The position numbers and the translations under genes are program-made. Positions 35,700 to 46,969 of a stretch of DNA of 64,000 nt are shown here, piece after piece. Below the pieces are notes generated by a model, which saw nothing but the letters and a program-made list of their open reading frames with translations, was not told the origin of the DNA and ran no database searches. How positions within the stretch are numbered: position 1 is the stretch's first letter; every line of letters begins with the position of its first letter. Source of the stretch: Piper betle. Taxonomy: Eukaryota > Streptophyta > Magnoliopsida > Piperales > Piperaceae. The stretch is from assembly GCA_033002965.1 (NCBI GenBank), contig JAURVB010003142.1, positions 152,424-216,423 of the forward strand, in the 5' to 3' direction.

Positions 35700-36800
35700 C
35701 ATCTTCAATGGCCTTGAGATAGACTCAATAACTCAAAGCTAGACATGAAACTCTTCAACCAAAGAGTATATGATGTTGCCTCAAAACACTAAATGAATTC
35801 GATTTCCATAGTATAAGTGACAACTAAAGTCTGCTTTACAATTCTCTACGACACAACTCCATTATCAAGCATGAAGATGTATCTAGAGATGTGGATTTAC
35901 AAGAATCAATGCAACCAATATATTTTGAATTTGAGTATCCAGTGACCTTCAAATTAGAAGATCTCTAATATGTAAGCATGAAATCTTTGTTGCCTTTAAG
36001 GTAATTCATAACTTTCTTTATAACTCTCCAATATTCAATGCTAGGATTTCTTTGATATATACCCAACATTTCAACGGCAAATGCAATGTTTCGTGTTGTA
36101 TAGACTTGCATATATATATAGGGTGGGAGCTACTAAAGATATAGAATTATTCATTTGAAATTTCTTGAGAACCTTATTGATATAGGACTTCTGAGATCTA
36201 TCTTTATGAATCTTAATGCCAATTATATAAGATGTTTCACCTATATACTTTATTCAGAGAAAAACTTTTCCACTTCATGTACTTTATTCAGAGAAAAACT
36301 TTTCCACTTCATGTAACAACCTCATATCATTAGTTGCAAGGAATATATCATCGACACATAGGACAAGAAAAAAATCTTACACCTACTAAGATTGTGGTAT
36401 ATACATTGATCCTTAATGTTCAGAACAAAACCAAATAAAAATATTACATTGTGGAATTTAAGATACCATTGACGGGAGGTTTGTTTGAGTCTATATATCG
36501 ATTTCTTAAGGTTACAACAAGATGCTCACTATCAAATGAAGAAAACCTTTCATATAAACCTCTTCTTCTAGATCACCATTGAGGAAAATATTTTCACAAC
36601 CATCTATTATAATTCGAAATTGAAATGCACTACTGGTGTCATGATAATTTGGAATGAGTCTCTTTGAAAGAGGATAAAGTCTCTTGATTATCAATTCCTT
36701 CTTTTTGTGTGAATCTTTTAGCCACGAGTCTTACCCTGTATCCTTTAATATTGCCTAATGAATCTTTCTTGGTTTTAAAGATCTATTTACAACCAATATC
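35700..36800 (-). pseudogene. Copia reverse transcriptase and RNase H remains
   Basis: Minus-strand fragments show IFLNGDLEEEVYM (36694-36512) and CVDDIFLATND (about 36375-36335, the copia YVDDI motif), with RNase H remnants further down (about 35900-35680). A perfect 34-bp tandem duplication at 36246-36313 and many stops disrupt the frame. Confidence 0.75.
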
Positions 36801-37639
36801 CTTCACCTCATTAGGCAACTTGACAAGATGCCAAACTTAGTTTGCAACCATAGAATCCATCTCATCTTTTATGGCTTCATACAATAATTTTGAATTATTA
36901 CTATCCATCATTTGTGAAACGTATTAGAGTTATTTTCTTCTCCATTATTATAACCAGTTTCTTATAAACAACAAAATCACTAATATTACTGATTTTCTCA
37001 GTCTTGATCTCCTTAATGGTTCATCAACGTTCTCTTGTGGAGGTGGTTGATTAATCGGTTGCTTAACAAGTTTAAGTTGTTTCTTTTCCTCATGAATAAC
37101 TTGTTCTACTAAACCATCTCCAGCCTAACGTGGCTCTTCATTGCTACTTGTTCAACATTTACTTAATTAGGATGTATGACACAAACAATAAGTAGTCTAT
37201 TTCTCGATCTAGGAGTACTTGTAGCAGGATCATCATCAAAAACTAAGTTTCGATGTTGATCACTTCCACTAATCATATCATTTTCAAGAGATTTTGTATT
37301 TCTTGATTCCACAAATCTAGAGATATTTGATGAATAATAAAACCTACAACCTTTGGACTTTTCTGCATAACCAATAAAATACCAACTAATAGTCCTTAGG
37401 TTAAACTTCCTCTCTTGAAGTATAAACTCTAACTTCAGAGGGACAACCCCAAATACACATATATTTCAAACTTGGTTTTCGATCTTTTAATAATTTGAAT
37501 GGTGTTTTACAAATAGCCTAAGTAAGAACCTGGTTTAATATAAAGGCTTCAGTTTTAAGGGCTTCCCTCCAGAATGAATGAGGAAGTTTGGAGTTGCTAA
37601 GCATACTACTTACCATGTCCAAGAGAGTCTTATTTTCTT

Positions 37640-38185
37640 CATTCTACTACACCATTTTGATCTGGTGAGCCAGACATAGTATATTGTGCAATAGTACCAT
37701 GTTTTTGAAGAAATTTTGCAAATGGATCAGGTGCATGTCACCATCAGTATACCTACCATAAAATTTTCCACCTCGATCATATATCATAATTTTAATTTGG
37801 TTAGGGCATTGTTTTTCTACTTCCACATTAAATTTTTTAAAAGCATCCAATGCTTCGTGCTTTTTATCAAGCATGTAGAGATACATGTATTATGAATAGT
37901 CATCGATAAATGATATGAAGTATTTTTTACTATATGAATCCATATTCGGACAACATATATCCATATGTATGATTTCTAGTATCTCATAACTCCTATCACC
38001 CTTCTTAAACATATTGGTCTACTACTTTCCCTTAATGTAGTCCACACAAGAATCAAAATCTGTAAAATCATAAGTTTCAAGAACTACATCATTTACAAGT
38101 ATTTTGATTCTTTCGATTGAGATATATCTCACTCTTCGGTGTCACCGTATAAAAGATTTTTCATTCATAACACAACGACTTAACA
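37640..38185 (-). pseudogene. Copia integrase remains
   Basis: Minus-strand reading includes RYISIERIKILV (the conserved GHIS.ER.K pre-integrase region) and MYLYMLDKKHEALDAFKKF, then IMIYDRGGKFYGRYTDGD (integrase core SDRGGEY region). Frames are broken. It stops at about 38185, where the nested insertion begins. Confidence 0.75.
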
Positions 38186-38539
38186 CCCCAATTTTGGTTC
38201 ACCTAAGAACTGAATCAAGAATGTTATGATTGAGTCGAGTCATGTTTAAAATTGCCAGTCTATAAGCCCGCTTGTCATCAAGAGAATGGAAGACATTGTT
38301 AAATATGCATGAAAATTCATGAAATGTAAATAAAATCATGAAAGAATATAACTACGTTGAGCTCAAGTGTGTGTAGAGTTTATTTGTCCTCCCACCAAAG
38401 CCGACTCATGATCATAAGACCTACATATATAATAGGAAAAACCTCATTAACAAGTGTTTTTGACAAATTGGCATATGAGCTCCTATTAAATGAAATCACT
38501 CATACTTCATAGAATCTCTCATAGGGCGCTACTTAGGAG

Positions 38540-39140
38540 TAGGGTTGCTAATTGAGCGAGCCAGCTCACGAGCATTTAACGTTCGGCTCGGCTTAACTCG
38601 ACTCGAAACTCGACATTTAAATGCTCGACTCGAACTCGAATCTTACGAGCCGAGCTTGAGCAAGGTCGTGTTCGACTCGACTCGACTCGGTTGTAACTCA
38701 AACTCGACTCGTAGTTCGACTCGAACTCGACTCGATAAAATAATATAATAATATAGTTTTTATATTATATTTTATATATATATATATATATGAAATATAA
38801 TAACAAAGAAGCAAGATAGTTGAGATGGTAAGTATTCACCTTGATGACTTCAAGGTTGTGGGTTCAAACCACATTGGCCTCATTTTTTTTAAGTGAGGTA
38901 CTTTTGACTTTTAATCGAGCCGGTTTCGAGCTAACGAACGAGCTGGCGAACGAGCTCACAAAAATTAAACAGTTTTAAGTATATTCGAGCTCGAGTCGAG
39001 CTCGAACACATAAAAGATATTCGAGTCGAACTCGAGCATGTATGTCCAAAACTCGTTCGATCTCGAGTCGAGTTTCGAACTATTCGAGCCGAGTTCGAAC
39101 ACATGTTGAGCTCGGCTCGCTCGCTCAATTAGCACCCCTA
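38540..39140. mobile_element. hAT-like MITE with ACTCGA/GAGCTCG-array termini, perfect 8-bp target duplication
   Basis: A 601-bp element flanked by CTTAGGAG at 38532-38539 and 39141-39148. The ends are TAGGGTTGCTAATTGAGCGAGC and the inverse of TAGGGGTGCTAATTGAGCGAG. Both subterminal regions are arrays of ACTCGA/TCGAGC-type pentamers; the centre is AT-rich with a (TA)n run. No transposase is present. The 8-bp duplication and TAGGGNTG ends fit the hAT superfamily. It sits exactly in a place where the related copy at 30300 (AGGAGCCATCGGCC) is uninterrupted. Confidence 0.88.
38817..38870 (+). promoter_or_regulatory. tRNA-like pol III A and B boxes inside the MITE
   Basis: TAGTTGAGATGG (38817-38828) resembles a tRNA A box and GGGTTCAAACC (38860-38870) a B box, 32 bp apart, close to tRNA gene spacing. 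There is no full cloverleaf, so this is not a tRNA gene. It may be a captured tRNA or SINE piece. Confidence 0.4.
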
Positions 39141-39287
39141 CTTAGGAGCCATCGGCCTCGACTCGACAACATCCCGTTCTTACTCATCTCATGCCGGCCA
39201 CTTTTAAAACTATCCCTCACACATGAAAATCAATTTCTTTTCCTAGTTCCTTCAGCCATCTAAACCTCTTCGTATCACTCCTGGCCC

Positions 39288-39403
39288 TGACGCTCTCGTT
39301 TCGCGCACAAAGGCGCGTTTTGAAGGAAGCCGCTAACGCGCCTTGCTTCTGCGCTCCGCTCGCCTATCTTCGTCAGACGCAAAGCGCACGCTAACGCGCC
39401 GCC
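39288..39403. repeat. Short GC-rich insertion (~115 bp)
   Basis: Compared with the related copy at about 30425-30455, this locus has an extra GC-rich block with CCCTGA at both edges. It contains CGCTAACGCGCC twice and several GGCGCG/AAGCGC motifs. It may be a very small transposon; the termini are not clear. Confidence 0.5.
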
Positions 39404-40974
39404 CTGAGCACAGAGACTCTCAGGCATGTGCCTTTAGTACCCTTTGTAACCACAAGTCTAGACATGCACTGCATTGCAATATCCATAATCCTCCACACTT
39501 CTCCAAGTTTTAGGAATTCAGAGGTAGAGTTGTTAGGATCCCTCAAAATTAAAACGGCCTCTTCACCAATCAAGAGCCCACTTCGATTGGCACGCATCCT
39601 CTTGTATAGCATGATTGTCGGTTCTCTCTTATCTCACATCTCACTGGAAAAGACCGATAAAGTTATATATAAACTTGGGAAGACATTTATATAACAGGCC
39701 TAAAGGAAACTTACGGTGGATCTTATTTTCAAAATCAGACTTGAGGGATCTCATCCTCGAGGGTTATTAATCATAAAGAAGTAAAAATGGGCCATGTTAA
39801 GTGGGCTTCAACAAAACAACCCATTAACACATCTTGTGCTCTGGAAATCAAATCAACAATAGACTATAGTGATAAAAACATAGAAGAATCCTAACGGACT
39901 TGTGGTCCAAGCTCAAAGCATGATGTCTCATCTACGGTGAGCTCGAACTCCGAAACGTACATCGAAACACACTACTAAATAAAATACTAACATCTCGATG
40001 TGATAGCATGGTTGTGGTGTGTGCTCACATCATCAACATGTCCAAATAAAAAAGACAGTGCTAAATAAACATATAACTAAACATCAAACACATAAATTGA
40101 GACATAATAAAAAATTAACTAATAAATAAATGCCCTCATGAATAAATAGCTTAATAAATACCAAAAAATAAATAATACTCTAATCATAAAGTAATAATAT
40201 CATCATAATATATAATTACATGTCTCGCACAAGTAATATCACATATACTAGTGTTAGTAAACATATAAATAATTAAATAAATAAATACATAATCATTCGG
40301 CAAATAAATAAGTAAATAAATAATTAGTTAATTTTAATTAATCATGAATAATAATAATACGGAATACGTAATTAAATATAAATAAATAATAACATATACA
40401 CAACGAACAAATATATAAATAAATAAAATTTAGTAAACATGAATAAGATTAATATTAATAAATAAACATGTCAATAATAATAAACAATAACATAAGCACT
40501 CATCATATACGACAAATATATAAATAAAAAGAAATAAATAATAACAAATAAATAAAAACACTCATAACATCAAAATATGCTAAATAATATAAATATACAT
40601 TTAAACTAATGCAAGGGTTCTCGAATTACTAAAAACAGTCGAAAAACGACCGAAAACGGTTTAAAAATGAGGTGAATTGGGTTAACTCACTAAACTAAAC
40701 CAAGTCGGCCAAGTTAACTCAGTCTAGGTTAGATAAATTGGTGGACTTGGTCGGCTGGCTGGTCTGGACTGCTAGATGTGAACATAGACAAGAGCAAACA
40801 AGCGAACACAGAACGGGTGAACAAGACTCGGGCCAGCAAATGCGAAAGCAAGAATACGAGTAAACGGGTTTGACAAGGCAACCGGTGCCCGTCACCAAAA
40901 AATGCCGATGGCAGTGAGGCAGGGGTAGTTGCCGATCGGGATCGATAGCCTAGATGACAAGGAACATAGATGTG
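39404..40974. other. Body of the nested element, AT-rich, no genes
   Basis: Continues the TTAACACCCC-type element. 40100-40600 is very AT-rich with many AAATAAATA runs. No coding domain was found. Confidence 0.55.
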
Positions 40975-41114
40975 TGTTCGTCCAAATTTTTCACCGCACC
41001 CCTTGGGTCAATCATGACGGTTAACCCAGCCAGTCGTGGTTGAACCCGTGGTTATGCCTAATTTAATAGAAATAAGAAACGTGAGATTTATTCGGAAGGA
41101 GGGAAAGGGGTCCA

Positions 41115-41188
41115 TTTTCTTTTATCCACACTATCTCTTCAAGCTGCACTGCTACCTCTTGACGGTCCCCAGTGGAGTCGCCAATTTA
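41115..41188 (-). promoter_or_regulatory. Inverted tRNA-Arg primer-binding site and first internal bases
   Basis: On the minus strand, directly after the end of the inverted LTR, TGGCGACTCCACTGGGGA (41166-41183) is complementary to the 3' end of plant tRNA-Arg(ACG). A short internal segment follows to 41115, where the sequence switches abruptly to LTR base 140 in the other orientation. Confidence 0.75.
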
Positions 41189-42123
41189 TGTTCGGGCGCG
41201 GGTTCGTCCGCTGGTGCGGGTTAGAGTGTTCCCGCGTCGGGTTGGAAGGGTTCGGTGGGACCGAGGCGCCCTTGCCGCGCAAAGAGACAGCGGGATGAGA
41301 CTAAAGAGTCACAAGTATCCAATAACACTTAGACAATTCTTATGCACTCGGTGGGATGGCCATTTCCAATCCTAATTATTCATTTCCATAAACATATCAT
41401 GCTTGAATGCATGAAAATTGCAACTGCAATGCTGCTTCAACTTCAGCAGGGAAAGATTGTCTTCCTCCTCTGGATTGCAATAACTCCTCCAAGGCGTCTC
41501 CTTCAATTGTAGCAAACCTTCATCTTCAAATGCAGCGTCCTCATCAAAAGCATGCTGGAGCAGCGTTCTTTCCAATCAGCAGCAGCAAGGTTGGCATCTC
41601 ATCCTTCTTCTAACTGCAACATCGACCTTCAATGGCGTCCTTAATTGCAGCAGGGTGGATTTCAGCAACTCCTTCTTCAATTCAGCAAACAGCAGGCAAG
41701 GTCTTCCAGCAAAAGACAGAGTCTTCTACTTCTTCAAGTGGCTCTTTCTTTAAGTAGTAATGCATGGCACCTTTCTTCTAGCCTTCCATTGCAGCCAGAT
41801 CCTCCCCTGTAGCAGCAACAGGCGTCCTCCTTTATAGTAAGTGAACAGCAACTTCGTCTTCCTCAATGCAATAACTTTGTCTTCTCATCGCATGCAATGA
41901 CTTCGTCTTCCAATGCAATACTTCGTCTTCTTCAATGGCAGTCAATGTGACTTCGTCTTCCTCCACTTCGTCTTCTTCAATCTCGTGGACCCCTTTCCCT
42001 CCTTCCGAATAAATCTCACGTTTCTTATTTCTATTAAATTAGGCATAACCACGGGTTCAACCATGACTGGCTGAGTTAACCGTCATGATTAGCCGAGGGG
42101 TGCGGTAGGTACTTGGACGAACA
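41189..42123 (-). repeat. Complete LTR in minus orientation
   Basis: 935 bp, nearly identical to 42399-43328 inverted; a shared 68-codon frame is identical in both. It begins TGTTCGTCCAAG (minus) at 42123 and ends CGCCCGAACA at 41189. It contains purine-rich GAAGACGAAGT repeats that differ in copy number between the two LTRs. Confidence 0.9.
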
Positions 42124-42398
42124 TTGCCCCCTGTCGATTTTCGCAATCTGAGAAAGAAGAATCGGCAAAACATTTTTATTCATTTTTCATTCTTTTCATA
42201 ATTTAGCCTAAGGTGACTCCTTGATCTTTTATCATGCCTCCTACTTTTTGTGGATCTTTTGCGCGGCAAGTCGCCTCCATGCCATGGGCAGAAGAAGTTT
42301 GATGCCCTAAGGAAAAATCCACAAAAAGAATGAAAAATTAATAAAATGTTTTGCCGATTCTTCTTTCTCAGATTGCGAAAAATCGGCAAGGGGGCTGA
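42124..42398. repeat. Spacer with two opposing polypurine tracts
   Basis: The right edge AATCGGCAAGGGGGCTGA (42381-42398) is a purine-rich tract immediately 5' of the plus LTR. The left edge TTGCCCCCTGTCGATTTTCGC is its inverse beside the minus LTR. The two halves pair over about 75 bp, leaving an unpaired centre around 42260-42305. Confidence 0.8.
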
Positions 42399-43328
42399 TG
42401 TTCGTCCAAATTTTTCACCGCACCCCTCGGCTCAATCATGACGGTTAACCCAGCCAGTCGTGGTTGAACCCGTGGTTATGCCTAATTTAATAGAAATAAG
42501 ATACGTGAGATTTATTCGGAAGGAGGGAAAGGGGTCCACGAGATTGAAGAAGACGAAGTGGAGGAAGACGAAGTCATTGCTGCCATTGAAGAAGACGAAG
42601 TGGAGGAAGACGAAGTCATTGCTGCCATTGAAGAAGACAAAGTTATTGCATTGAGGAAGACGAAGTTGTTGTTCACTTACTATAAAGGAGGACGCCTGTT
42701 GCTGCTACAGGGGGGATCTGGCTGCAATGGAGGCTAGAAGAAAGAGATGCCATGCATTACTACTTAAAGAAAGAGCCACTTGAAGAAGTAGAAGACTCTG
42801 TCTTTTTACTGGAGACCTTGCCTTGCTGTTGCTGAATTGAAGAAGGAGTTGCTGAAATCCACCCTGCTGCAATTAAGGACGCCATTGAAGGTCGATGTTG
42901 CGGTTAGAAGAAGGATGAGATGCCAACCTTGCTGCTGCTGATTGGAAAGAACGCTGCTCCAGCATGCTTTTGATGAGGACGCTGCATTTGAAGATGAAGG
43001 TTTGCTACAATTGAAGGAGACGCCTTGGAGGAGTTATTGCAATCCAGAGGAGGAAGACAATCTTTCCCTGCTGAAGTTGAAGCAGCATTGCAGTTGCAAT
43101 TTTCATGCATTCAAGCATGATATGTTTATGGAAATGAATAATTAGGATTGGAAATGGCCATCCCACCGAGTGCATAAGAATTGTCTAAGTGTTATTGGAT
43201 ACTTGTGACTCTTTAGTCTCATCCCGCTGTCTCTTTGCGCGGCAAGGGCGCCTCGGTCCCACCGAACCCTTCCAACCCGACGCGGGAACACTCTAACCCG
43301 CACCAGCGGACGAACCCGCGCCCGAACA
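42399..43328 (+). repeat. Complete LTR in plus orientation
   Basis: 930 bp, TGTTCGTCC at the start and CGCCCGAACA at the end, preceded by a polypurine tract as expected for a 3' LTR and followed by the target duplication ATGTG. It has ~39-bp GAAGACGAAGTGGAGGAAGA-type tandem repeats at about 42541-42665. Confidence 0.9.
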
Positions 43329-43333
43329 ATGTG

Positions 43334-44340
43334 CTCGGCGATCATTTGGGTGGCCAGAGCGGTCGGAGGTGGGTTATCGGCACCGAAAAATGGCCCGAAT
43401 GGCAGTGACAATGGTAGAAACCTACGGTAAAAATGCTGTCTCTGGCGGCTATTGCGGCGACGCTGTTTCTAGAGTTAGGTATGGATCAAAAGACTATAGT
43501 AAGAGTGTCATGGGGGTGCCGGTCCGATGACCGGGGAGGGCCGGAGATTTGCTGGTGGTGAGCTGAAATGGCGGTGACACTAGGGGTGGAAAACTCCAAA
43601 AATGGGCGAAAATTTCTGAAAAATAGATGGGTAAAGGCTAGGGCTAATGTGGATGACTTTGTAATATGCACCTCGTAATATATATATATATATATAGACA
43701 AAAATCTCAAAAGGCTAGGGCTAATGTGGATGACTTTGTAATATGCACCTCGTAATATATATATATATATATAGACAAAAATCTCAGATCGTGACCATCT
43801 AGTCAAAATTAACTCAAGTCCTAAAAATGACTTTATAGGCGGGAATCGAGGCAAGAAAATTAAATGTGCCTCAAAACCCTAAACTGAATCAGGTAATAAT
43901 CTACAATTCAATCAAGTTGGGCTCATAGGGGCAATCTAGTAGTTCGAAATCCCTAAGATGCATGTAAATGAGATACCCCGAAAATCTCAAACAGATACTA
44001 AATGTTACAACAGCCTATATGTAGGCTTAAAACCCCTCACTAATCCATAAAAATCATATGTATACCTCGTGTATACAATGATAATCATGCTCTATTGTGG
44101 CCTAACTAAAGCCATCATCTGCATTTCGGGCATACTTTAAAGCTATCATCTGCATTTCGGGCACACTTGGCCAGTCTAACATGTTCGTATGGCCATCTAG
44201 GCCCTATACTCGTGGTATAAAAATAGATCGGACTCCATCTCGCTCGAATTGACTCTAGATTAGCCCAAAACAAGTAAAACTACAAACGCGTAAAACCTTA
44301 ACCCAAAGATGGGTTTTACCCAGCAGTTGCATGCATAGCC
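43334..44340. other. Right part of the nested element with two small tandem duplications
   Basis: No gene. Two 77-bp tandem units, each ending in a (TA)n run, occupy 43633-43786. Two ~30-bp units containing ATCTGCATTTCGGGCA are at 44108-44167. The transition to copia protease is near 44330-44340. Confidence 0.6.
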
Positions 44341-44639
44341 ATTACGTTAGATGGGACATCATCTTGCAAGTAGATTTGTAATAAACTTTAATTCATAATA
44401 CCATTTCCCACAACAACAAAACTATGTAGCATACTAAAAGTGTTTTGAAAAAGTTAAATGAAAAACCCAAGGATATAAGTCTTGAAATGTAAATTATGTC
44501 TATGAAAAAGTTAGGAATATAAAAGGTCTTTTCTAGATTATGTACAAAGCTCAAAACTTAAGACAAGTCTACATGTCCGAACATCTTCTACATGTGAGCG
44601 CATCTAGGTTGCCAGATTAGATGCCTTGTTCACTTTTCG

Positions 44640-45600
44640 TCGGTTTCCTTCGGTTTAATAAACCCTTGCATGGTATTCGAAACATAAATTGTAGAACCAG
44701 AATCAATCCACCAAGTATTACGACAAGTATCAACCATATTAGATTCATAACAAACAAATGAGATGAGATTACCTTTCTTCTCAAGTCATGCCTTGCATTT
44801 AGGACAATCCTTCCTTATATGTCCCTTCTTTTTACAGAAGAAACAGTTATGATTCTTTCTTGTCATTAAAATAAATAGGAGTCTTTTGTCTTTCCCTTTA
44901 TACGCCTGAGTTTCTTTCTTACTTTTTCCATGAGTCACCATATGTACAACTTTCACTCATATCATAAATCAATCTCCCTTCCTCTTGAACGCACATGGTC
45001 ATAAGTCCATTTATCGACCATTTCTCCCTATGTGTGTTATAAGTCATGTTGAAAGGTACCGTACTCAGATGGGAGTGAGTTAAGGATGAAATGCAGTCGA
45101 TAAAAGACTCAAAAATCTCAATCTCCAGAGACTTAAGCTGTGAAGCAATGTCTCTCATTTTTATAATGTGCTTGCAGACACCCAGAATGCCGGTGAGCTT
45201 CATTGATGACAGCTTTGCCATCAGGGTACTAGCCAATGAACTGTTGATCAATAGCCTTCATATAATCCTTGACAGACTCACATTCAGGAATTGATCCACG
45301 AATACTAGTTGTAATGCAAGACTTAATGAATATTAAGCTCAAGCGATTAGATCAGCTCCCAACATTCGTGCAATAAATTCTCACTTTGAGTGCTAAATTC
45401 AATAGGAGCACTAGGCTCATTCTTACAAAGACCATAATCAAGGTCCATGTACCACAAATGAAGAAAGACTTTTTCCCTCTTTTCTTTATAATTATGATCA
45501 TCACTTAAATAGGGAACTTCAAATTTATCATAAGAAATTATCAAAGATGAAAAGAGGTTCAAGAGATATATAATCAAGCTTACTATCACAAATATTGAGG
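44640..45600 (-). pseudogene. Copia gag with zinc knuckle, degraded
   Basis: The minus strand shows EKWSINGLMTMCVQEEGRL and WYMDLDYGLCKNEPSAP (typical gag/UBN2 segments), then a knuckle beginning CKKKGHIRKDCPKCKA at about 44835-44780. The N-terminal cysteine lies just upstream in a broken frame. Protease-like sequence (WWIDSGSTIYVSN) follows at about 44700-44660. Confidence 0.75.
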
Positions 45601-46969
45601 CACATTATATACGATCACTATAGTTGTATGCTTACTAATGCAAATATACTAAAATGAATCAATATGTCATTAAAATCTACCGGTGGGCAAAGACTTTAAC
45701 ACAAAACATATTCACATATTATTTCAACGATGAAACTAGAAAAAATATTAAATATCTCTCAATGCTTGTAGGCTAATTAAAAAATATAAATATTTTCTAT
45801 TTTACCTTAATTAAATAAAATAATCATAATAACCTGTGGGGTAAAGCTATCATAATCACAATATTTAATTAGAATTTGATATATTAAAATTCATATGTGA
45901 TTTTATCTTAATTAAAGATGTTATGACTACTCTTCAATTAATTTAAAATATATTGTTCACTTAACATTAACACAATATATTTAAACTATCATGTCATGTT
46001 CAAACATTTCATGTGCATATGCATGATATATATAATGATAAGTCACTAACATGCACAATAATAAATGAACATCTCACAATTAAGTTCGGACAGTCCTTGG
46101 ACATCACTTAAACATGCTAAATAATTTATGGACATACTAGTTTTATTGTCCAAATATAATTAAGTTGGTGTATAGACAATTATATGAATCAAAATAGTTC
46201 GATCAATCTTCACGTCTATGAATGAATTATATATTGTTCATAAAAATTGATTAGATTGTTTATAGACAAAACACAATGTATATGGACAAACACATAAATA
46301 ATTGTCGAACTGTTCATCATAATGCGTTTGTTGGACTGTTTATTTATTCACTAAATTAGTCACATAAAAATTACTTATAATTACCCATCAATTAAGAAAG
46401 AACACGAATTTTAAAATATAATTTAAAATTGGGTCTTAAATAAGTGGCCACAATATATTTATAAACCTATGAAATATGAATAAAGCCCAAAATGACTAAA
46501 TAATCCTTCCAATTTAATGTCATTATTTTGAATTATTAAAATTTATTCAACCCTTCCTTGAAAATTTTCAGCAATATGACTTTTTATTATGATTTAAAAG
46601 TATTTCACCCCTTATTTAGTATTAATGTAACATGTAGCCCATTATTTGACATTAATGTAACAAGCATCCCCCTTTTGATATTAGTGTATCATTAACCCTT
46701 AATAAGGTATAATTACCAAATTTTAAAATTCCTTTTTCGTTGGGTTCGTTCATATAAGCATTTTTTTATTTATCATTAATATTGAGTTGTAGACATTATA
46801 AACATTATGCTCATATAAAATAATACACAAATCAATTGAATAAACCCTAAAAAGGTTTTTATTGCAAAATTATTATAATAATAGTATAAAATGGAAAAAT
46901 AAATTCCAACGAAAAAAATATTTTATAGAAGAAAAATTCCACCAATGAGTGTTGTGATACCAATTATAA
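45601..46969. other. Copia 5' internal region, AT-rich
   Basis: Between gag and the primer site. AT-rich leader of the copia element, possibly with further insertions. No coding domain was recognised. Confidence 0.45.

Larger units (their letters stand above)
40975..43328. mobile_element. Palindromic LTR retroelement (inverted LTRs, PPTs on both sides), 5-bp target duplication
   Basis: The insertion is bounded by ATGTG at 40970-40974 and 43329-43333 and has TG...CA ends (TGTTCGTCC...GCGCCCGAACA). Contents in order: the first 140 bp of an LTR (40975-41114, plus); 74 bp with an inverted primer site; a complete LTR in minus orientation (41189-42123); a 275-bp spacer that is itself an inverted repeat; and a complete LTR in plus orientation (42399-43328). 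Arms and spacer make one ~2.1 kb imperfect palindrome with its centre near 42275. There is no coding capacity for retroviral proteins. It is a non-autonomous (LARD/TRIM-like) element that has been rearranged. Confidence 0.85.
38186..44330 (+). mobile_element. Nested TTAACACCCC-type element (non-coding), itself carrying three insertions
   Basis: Third copy of the repeat seen at 29520-33790. It starts TTAACACCCCAATTTTGGTTC at about 38190 and includes the shared AGGAGCCATCGGCCT and CATCCTCGAGGGTTA segments. It separates copia integrase (up to 38185) from copia protease (from about 44340), which fixes its outer limits. No protein domain was recognised. The right boundary is approximate. Inside it lie the MITE at 38540-39140, the GC-rich insert at 39288-39403 and the palindromic LTR element at 40975-43328. 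Confidence 0.65.

Noticed and set aside
38817..38890. A tRNA gene
   Set aside because: Only A- and B-box-like motifs are present; no acceptor stem or cloverleaf could be drawn.
41407..41613. 68-codon frame that recurs exactly at 42904-43110 on the other strand
   Set aside because: Its repetition comes from the inverted LTRs; no protein family was recognised and it lies inside an LTR.
41189..43328. A foldback DNA transposon
   Set aside because: TG...CA ends, a tRNA-Arg primer site, polypurine tracts and a 5-bp target duplication indicate an LTR retroelement.
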